Shown here piece by piece: positions 6,195-10,352 of a DNA stretch of 10,352 nt (position 1 is the first letter of the stretch; every line of letters starts with the position of its first letter). Source of the stretch: Rhodoferax sp. (GTDB lineage: Bacteria > Pseudomonadota > Gammaproteobacteria > Burkholderiales > Burkholderiaceae_C); the NCBI GenBank assembly GCA_017880985.1, contig JADGRK010000057.1, positions 1 through 10,352 of the forward strand, written 5' to 3'. The notes under the pieces are model-generated. The model was given only the letters and a program-made list of their open reading frames with translations. It was not told the DNA's origin and searched no databases. Position numbers and translations under genes: made by a program.

Positions 6195-6760
6195 GCGGCG
6201 CTCACTAGCATTTGACGGTCGAGTTGACGGTCGGCGCAACGGTAGCCCTCGACACAGGCGGCGACGTTTTCATCGTGTTGCTTGGGTGCGTTGTCCACCA
6301 GCGTTTGTTTCAGTATCGAAAGTGACGGCGCTTCAATCACCCGAGCCAAGGCACCCAGCAAGGCTGAGTTCACGATGCGCCCCAGACCCTGCTGGCGCGA
6401 AATCGTCAATGCGTCGATCGGGATCACGCGTTTACCAGGCAGGAGTTGCGCAAATTCGGCTGCGCTGCGGGCTGAATTCACCACAATCAGGGTGTCGGCG
6501 TCGGCAGTGGCCAGCAGGCGGCCTTCGAGCAGACTCGCATCAAAGCACAGAATAGCGTCGGCGCGCTCGATATCGCAGCGCACGCGCACCGGCCGATCGT
6601 TGACCCGGAGGTAGGAATTCACCGGTGTGCCGCGACGCGCCCCGCCATAGCTGGCAAAGCATTGAACATACAGCCCTTGCGCATGAAAAGCGCCAGCCAG
6701 CAGGTTGCCGGCGGTCTGAGCACCCTGACCGCCGCGGCCCTGGATGATGATCTCAAGCAC
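6191..6760 (-). CDS. padE: 2-oxoacid oxidoreductase gamma subunit (phenylglyoxylate dehydrogenase PadE-like)
   Basis: A 189-residue gamma subunit of the POR family. It opens with LEIIIQGRGGQGAQTAG, the signature Rossmann-like loop. FASYGGARRGTPVNSYLR and the RVRCDIERADAILCFD segment that usually follows in gamma subunits come next. Gamma stabilises the alpha/beta pair and helps close over CoA. I place the start at a GTG (6758-6760): AGGAG lies 8 nt upstream (6769-6773), and the family normally begins with this strand. The upstream in-frame TTG at 6796 would add 12 poorly conserved residues and no better ribosome-binding site. It is the first gene of the four-gene set and overlaps padH by 4 nt. 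A 277-bp gap separates it from livF, so it may have its own promoter, though I see no convincing one. Confidence 0.85.
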   Translation of the reverse strand: MLEIIIQGRGGQGAQTAGNLLAGAFHAQGLYVQCFASYGGARRGTPVNSYLRVNDRPVRVRCDIERADAILCFDASLLEGRLLATADADTLIVVNSARSAAEFAQLLPGKRVIPIDALTISRQQGLGRIVNSALLGALARVIEAPSLSILKQTLVDNAPKQHDENVAACVEGYRCADRQLDRQMLVSAA

Positions 6761-7037
6761 CTTGTCGTCTCCTTTCGGACCTCTGCCAGATATCAAACGC
6801 CTAGCAGATTTCCGTATAGTTGTGTTCCCGGTAGGGACTTGTCACAGGCGCAATCTAGGCGTTTTGTCGCCATTGGTCTAATTGATTGTTGAAATCCACT
6901 CCATTCACCAAACGGATATTCAAGCCGGAGTCGAAGCGGGGCGCCGCTAATCGTCGTTCGCCTTATTGCCTGTATCGAGAAAACCGCGCAGCGAATCAAG
7001 GCTAACCTGGCCAAGACCGACTGCTACAGAGGCGAAA
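6761..7037. other. 277-bp intergenic gap between livF and padE
   Basis: The gap holds the padE ribosome-binding site (AGGAG at 6769-6773) and the structured repeat at 6795-6864. No sigma-70 promoter, FNR box or Rho-independent terminator could be recognised on the minus strand. A 73-codon open frame reads through it on the minus strand (7014-6793, TTG start). It has no ribosome-binding site and no recognisable motif. The content is otherwise unexplained. Confidence 0.4.
6795..6864. repeat. Long-armed inverted repeat with nested stems
   Basis: AAACGCCTAG (6795-6804) and CTAGGCGTTT (6855-6864) are perfect 10-bp inverted arms. A further ATT/AAT pairing is possible across a 3-nt bulge. Inside are TGTG (6821-6824) / CACA (6843-6846) and TCCC/GGGA around a GGTA loop. 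The roughly 70-nt element would fold as a branched hairpin in the padE leader if transcription comes from livF. It could be a repeat-element remnant, an RNA-processing site or a regulatory leader. There is no U-tract, so it is not a classic terminator. Confidence 0.45.
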
Positions 7038-7781
7038 TCAGGCGGCAGCGGCTTTACGGCCACCGATGCCCAGGTAGGTTTCAATGATGCGCGGGTCGCT
7101 CGCGAGTTCGCTTGCTTTGCCGCTCAAGGCGACGCTGCCCATTTCCAGCACGTAGGCGCGGTCCGCCACGGCCAAAGCAGCACGCGCGTTTTGCTCCACC
7201 AACAAAATGGAGACACCGCGTTCCCGTAGTCTGACCACCACCTGCAATACCTCGCGCACGAGTGACGGAGCCAGCCCGAGAGAAGGCTCGTCGAGCATTA
7301 ACAGCTTGGGTTTGGCCATCAGCGCCCGGCCAACGGCCAGCATTTGTCGTTCTCCGCCGGACAGTGTGGAGGCCATTTGGGTCCGACGCTCGTGCAAGCG
7401 CGGGAAGATCGCAAACACTTCGTCACGACACTCCGCCTGATCCCGCAAACCGCTGCGCCAGCGCGAAAAACCACCCAGCAACAGGTTATCTTCGACCGAC
7501 ATTTCACCGAACAGCTCCCGTCGTTCGGGTACCAGACCGACGCCACACACAACCAGTGCATGGACGCTGGGATGGCGAATCAGGCTTCCATTGAGCCAGA
7601 GTTCACCCTTGCTTGGCAGCAACCCCATGGCGGCCGATAACAGCGTTGATTTGCCGGCTCCGTTGGGTCCGATGACGGTCACAATTTCACCCGGATGGAC
7701 GACCAGATTGACAGCGTGAACGGCCTCAACAACGCCGTGGCAAACGCTCAAGTGTTTGAGTTCGAGTACCGGCTGCGTCAT
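7038..7781 (-). CDS. livF: HAAT-family ABC transporter ATP-binding protein LivF
   Basis: A 247-residue cytoplasmic ATPase of the branched-chain amino acid/aromatic acid uptake family. Walker A is G38-PNGAGKST46, the Q-loop region is VGLVPERRELF (81-91), the signature is L140-SGGERQ146, and Walker B is LLMLDEP (160-166). The switch region reads LLVEQNA (193-199), the Gln-for-His form usual in LivF. Its length is normal for LivF. The ATG at 7781 overlaps the stop of the fused livM-livG gene as ATGA, so the two are translationally coupled. It is the last gene of the transporter block. Its substrate cannot be read from the ATPase. An aromatic acid such as phenylacetate is inferred from the adjacent catabolic genes, and leucine-type amino acids (including phenylalanine) remain possible. 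Confidence 0.92.
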   Translation of the reverse strand: MTQPVLELKHLSVCHGVVEAVHAVNLVVHPGEIVTVIGPNGAGKSTLLSAAMGLLPSKGELWLNGSLIRHPSVHALVVCGVGLVPERRELFGEMSVEDNLLLGGFSRWRSGLRDQAECRDEVFAIFPRLHERRTQMASTLSGGERQMLAVGRALMAKPKLLMLDEPSLGLAPSLVREVLQVVVRLRERGVSILLVEQNARAALAVADRAYVLEMGSVALSGKASELASDPRIIETYLGIGGRKAAAA

Positions 7782-9598
7782 GTCATCAGCTCCGCGTCTG
7801 CACCACCCAGGTAGGCGACCAACACCTTTGGGTTGACCTGGACCTCGGCTGGCGAGCCATGGGCAATGACCAGGCCAAACTCCAACACCGTGACGCGGTC
7901 GGCAATGTTCATGACGAATTCCATATCGTGTTCCACCACCAGTATGGCCAATCCCTCGTCGCGCAGTTGCATCAATAGCCTGGCCAGCGCCAGCTTTTCC
8001 ATGTGCGGCAAGCCCGCTGCTGGCTCGTCCAACAGCAGCACACTGGGTTGTCCGGCCAGTGCACGCGCAATTTCCACAATCCGTTGCTGTCCCAAGGCCA
8101 GCGAACCGGCCGTTTCGTGCATCTGCGCTCCCAGGCCGCAGCGCTCAATCTGGTGCCGTGCTTCCGTTATCAGGGCGGCTTCCTCGGCGCGATCCAGGCG
8201 CAGCATGGATGCGATCCAGGCGCTGTGACCGCGCAGGTGAGCGCCCAAGGCAACGTTGTCAAGAACACTGCGAGCTCCGAGCAGGCGCACATGTTGAAAG
8301 GTGCGGCTCAAGCCCGCCGCCGCGTAGGCGCGCGAGGGCCGGCCACTCATGTCCTGCCCGAGCAGGCTGACCGCGCCCGAACTGGGATCATCAACGCCCG
8401 AAATCATGTTGAAGAACGTGCTCTTGCCCGCGCCGTTCGGACCGATCAGGGCGTGGATTTCACCGGAGCGAACATTGAGATTGACCTGGTTGTTGGCCAG
8501 CAGCCCGCCAAATCGCTTGCTCACGTCTGTCGCGCTCAGCACGACATGACCTCTCTCAGGAAGCTGACGCTCAGGAAGTCCGCGCGGCGTGTCGGCGTTG
8601 GCCAGTTTCGCCGGCTTGAGGTAGCGGCTGACAAACTGTGCCAGGCTGGGCCACAAACCATCGGAGAAGCGCTGCAAGACCAGCAGCATCAGAAGACCGA
8701 ACACGATCACCTCGAAGTTGCCACTGGCACCCAGCAGGCTCGGCAATATATCCTGCAAATACTGCTTCATCAGGGTGATCAGAGCGGCCCCCAGCACGGC
8801 GCCCCACAAGTGGCCGGTGCCACCGACTACCGCCATGAAAAGGTATTCGATGCCAATGTTCAGGTTGAAGGGCGTCGGATTGACAAAGCGCTGCAAGTGG
8901 GCATACATCCAGCCGGAAAGACTGGCCAGCAGAGCTGCCAGCACAAAGACCTTGATGCGATAGCGGGCGGTGTCCACACCCATGCTCTCAGCCATGACGC
9001 GGCCAGTTCTTAGTGAGCGAATGGCCCGGCCTTCCCGCGAATCGAGCAGGTTGTGCAAGGCCCACAGGGTTAGCAGCAACACAGTCCAGGTCAAGAGGCC
9101 GAGTTCATGCACCGAGCGCAAAGTCAAGCCCCCGACCGACAAGGCAGGCAGGCCTGCAATGCCGGTGTGACCACCCAGAAATTCAAGGTTGCCAAACAGA
9201 AAGTACAGACTCAAGCCCCAGGCAATCGTGCCCAGCGGCAGATAGTGACCCGACAGGCGCAGCGTCACAGAGCCCAGCAACCAGGCGACAGTGGCGCTCA
9301 AAACAAGTCCTGCGACCAGCCCGATCCAGGGCAGCGCGGCGGATGTTGGCGCCAGTCCGACCAGCGCCGCCGCCGCCGGGGCGGTACAAAACCAGGCCGT
9401 GGCGTAGGCCCCCAAACCGACAAATGCGGCTTGACCAAATGAAGTCATGCCACCGACGCCGGTGAGCATCACCAGGCCCACTGCAACCAGTGCATACAGG
9501 CCGATGTAGTTCAGCATCGTGATGGTGAACTCGGGCAGAAACCCCCAGGCCCCCAGCAACACACCCACCGCACACATTGTCAGTTGGCGCTGCGTCAT
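7778..9598 (-). CDS. livM-livG: Fused HAAT-family ABC permease LivM and ATPase LivG
   Basis: A 606-residue single chain. Residues 1-325 are a LivM permease with many hydrophobic spans, the LTGVGGMTSFGQAAFVGLGAY motif (45-65), and a cytoplasmic coupling loop around SLRTGRVMAESMGVDTARYR (195-214). A polar linker runs from about 326 to 350. Residues 351-606 are a LivG ATPase: Walker A G386-PNGAGKST394, Q-loop Q435 (SRTFQ), signature LALGQQ (500-505), Walker B VLLLDEP (520-526) and switch H557 (VVEHD). No stop or frameshift lies between the halves. Fusion of these two subunits is known in several proteobacterial HAAT importers. The ATG at 9598 overlaps the livH stop as ATGA and has GAGGA 6 nt upstream; the in-frame upstream start at 9637 would sit well inside livH. 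It pairs with LivH in the membrane and LivF in the cytoplasm. Confidence 0.92.
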   Translation of the reverse strand: MTQRQLTMCAVGVLLGAWGFLPEFTITMLNYIGLYALVAVGLVMLTGVGGMTSFGQAAFVGLGAYATAWFCTAPAAAALVGLAPTSAALPWIGLVAGLVLSATVAWLLGSVTLRLSGHYLPLGTIAWGLSLYFLFGNLEFLGGHTGIAGLPALSVGGLTLRSVHELGLLTWTVLLLTLWALHNLLDSREGRAIRSLRTGRVMAESMGVDTARYRIKVFVLAALLASLSGWMYAHLQRFVNPTPFNLNIGIEYLFMAVVGGTGHLWGAVLGAALITLMKQYLQDILPSLLGASGNFEVIVFGLLMLLVLQRFSDGLWPSLAQFVSRYLKPAKLANADTPRGLPERQLPERGHVVLSATDVSKRFGGLLANNQVNLNVRSGEIHALIGPNGAGKSTFFNMISGVDDPSSGAVSLLGQDMSGRPSRAYAAAGLSRTFQHVRLLGARSVLDNVALGAHLRGHSAWIASMLRLDRAEEAALITEARHQIERCGLGAQMHETAGSLALGQQRIVEIARALAGQPSVLLLDEPAAGLPHMEKLALARLLMQLRDEGLAILVVEHDMEFVMNIADRVTVLEFGLVIAHGSPAEVQVNPKVLVAYLGGADAELMT

Positions 9599-10352
9599 TC
9601 CTCGTCCTCGACGTGATGACTGTTGAGCGAGCGCCACCAGAGCACGGGGATGATCAGGGTGAAGACGATAACTTCCTTGAAGGCACTGGCCCAGAACGAT
9701 GAAAAAGATTCCAACAGACCCACCAGCAACGCACCGGCCAGGGCAAGCGGATAGCTGGTCAGGCCACCGATGATGGCGGCGACAAAGCCTTTGAGCCCGA
9801 TCAAAAAGCCGGTGTCGTAATAGACCGTTGTCATCGGCGCTATCAACAGCCCCGAGATCGCGCCAATGAGCGCGGCCAACGCAAAGCTCAGGTCCCCTGA
9901 GAGTTCAGTTGGAATGCCCATGAGTCGCGCGCCAACCCGGTTCATCGCGGTTGCGCGCAAGGCCTTGCCAACAATCGTGTGCTCGAAGAACAGGAACATC
10001 AAGATCACCAGCAGGCTCGTCACACCCATGACTACCAGTGACTGTCCGCTCACAGGAATGCCGCCCAGATCGAGCCGAAGGTCTGAAAACGCAGTGGTAC
10101 GAAAACCCTCGGCACCAAAAAAAAGCAGGCCCAGGCCGACCAGTACGCCGTGCAGGGCGACCGACACAATCAGCAGCGTCAAGACCGTGGCATGCGCCAA
10201 GGGTCGGAAGGCCAGGCGGTACAGCAAGGGGCCCAACGGTGTCATGATCAGCAAAGCGGCGCTGGCCCGTCCAATCATTGAAGCCGGTACCAGGACCAGG
10301 ACAATGAAGGCGGCCAAGCCCGGCAATGCAACGGCCCAGATCAGCGTTGATG
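9595..10352 (-). CDS. livH: HAAT-family ABC permease LivH (partial, N-terminus beyond right edge)
   Basis: 251 residues and the stop are visible. The frame is open to the right edge, so the true start and an estimated 40-60 N-terminal residues are missing. Several hydrophobic spans are evident (LAAFIVLVLVP, LTLLIVSVALHGVLVGLGLLFF, LVVMGVTSLLVILMFLFF, LSFALAALIGAISGLLIAP). LLYRLAFRPLAHA and the cytoplasmic coupling loop KALRATAMNRVGARLMGIP are typical of LivH. GFVAAIIGGLTSYPLALAGA, near the C-terminus, is the other family signature. It ends in an acidic HHVEDEE tail and overlaps livM-livG by 4 nt. The periplasmic binding protein that sets specificity is not in view. Confidence 0.9.
   Translation of the reverse strand, partial: STLIWAVALPGLAAFIVLVLVPASMIGRASAALLIMTPLGPLLYRLAFRPLAHATVLTLLIVSVALHGVLVGLGLLFFGAEGFRTTAFSDLRLDLGGIPVSGQSLVVMGVTSLLVILMFLFFEHTIVGKALRATAMNRVGARLMGIPTELSGDLSFALAALIGAISGLLIAPMTTVYYDTGFLIGLKGFVAAIIGGLTSYPLALAGALLVGLLESFSSFWASAFKEVIVFTLIIPVLWWRSLNSHHVEDEE

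Noticed and set aside
6761..6796. TTG start at 6796 for the gamma subunit
   Set aside because: The GTG at 6760 has AGGAG at 8 nt and matches the family N-terminus; the TTG adds non-conserved residues.
6795..6864. Integron attC site
   Set aside because: Paired arms and length are suggestive, but the arms do not contain the RYYYAAC ... GTTRRRY core pair in either orientation, and no cassette or integrase is visible.
6870..6900. FNR box near TTGAT at about 6880
   Set aside because: Only one half-site is present; the partner does not match at a 4-bp spacing.
6793..7014. 73-codon minus-strand frame between livF and padE
   Set aside because: TTG start, no ribosome-binding site, no motif, and its end runs into the inverted repeat. 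I considered a transposon remnant but could not recognise any family.
8003..9013. 336-codon open frame on the plus strand
   Set aside because: It is the complement of the LivM-LivG fusion; no motif, and the minus-strand gene has all ABC signatures.

Overview
The window reads as part of an anaerobic aromatic-acid degradation island from a GC-rich betaproteobacterium, most likely a denitrifying Thauera/Aromatoleum/Azoarcus-type or Rhodoferax-type organism. This placement rests on gene content and codon style; there is no rRNA or taxonomic marker. Nearly all genes lie on the minus strand, so transcription runs right to left, and they are packed with 4-nt ATGA overlaps.

From the right edge: a branched-chain-amino-acid-type (HAAT) ABC importer, made of a partial LivH permease (9595-10352), a fused LivM-LivG permease/ATPase (7778-9598) and a LivF ATPase (7038-7781). 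No periplasmic binding protein is seen; it may lie beyond the right edge. A 277-bp gap with an unexplained inverted repeat follows. Next come four genes for a thiamine-diphosphate/Fe-S 2-oxoacid oxidoreductase of the NADH-dependent phenylglyoxylate dehydrogenase type: gamma (padE), an NAD(P)/FAD oxidoreductase whose C-terminus carries the ferredoxin-like delta domain (padH fused to padF-like), alpha (padG) and beta (padI).

At 1408-2431, on the opposite strand, is a GNAT acetyltransferase followed by a cysteine-free Rrf2-family regulator. The pair recalls the BadL-BadM control module of Rhodopseudomonas palustris. To its left, divergently transcribed and cut by the window edge, is the N-terminal part of a molybdopterin oxidoreductase resembling PadB, the catalytic subunit of phenylacetyl-CoA:acceptor oxidoreductase.

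Taken together, the likely pathway is anaerobic alpha-oxidation of phenylacetate (or hydroxyphenylacetate). The ABC importer brings in an aromatic acid, the PadB-type enzyme oxidises phenylacetyl-CoA to phenylglyoxylate, and PadEGHI oxidatively decarboxylates phenylglyoxylate to benzoyl-CoA with reduction of NAD+. PadC, PadD and a CoA ligase are not in the window; they may lie beyond the left edge. The 271-bp divergent control region (1137-1407) contains a perfect-arm 20-bp palindrome, an FNR-like box and a possible short leader ORF. It is the most interesting non-coding stretch. Substrate identities are inferences from family and context.
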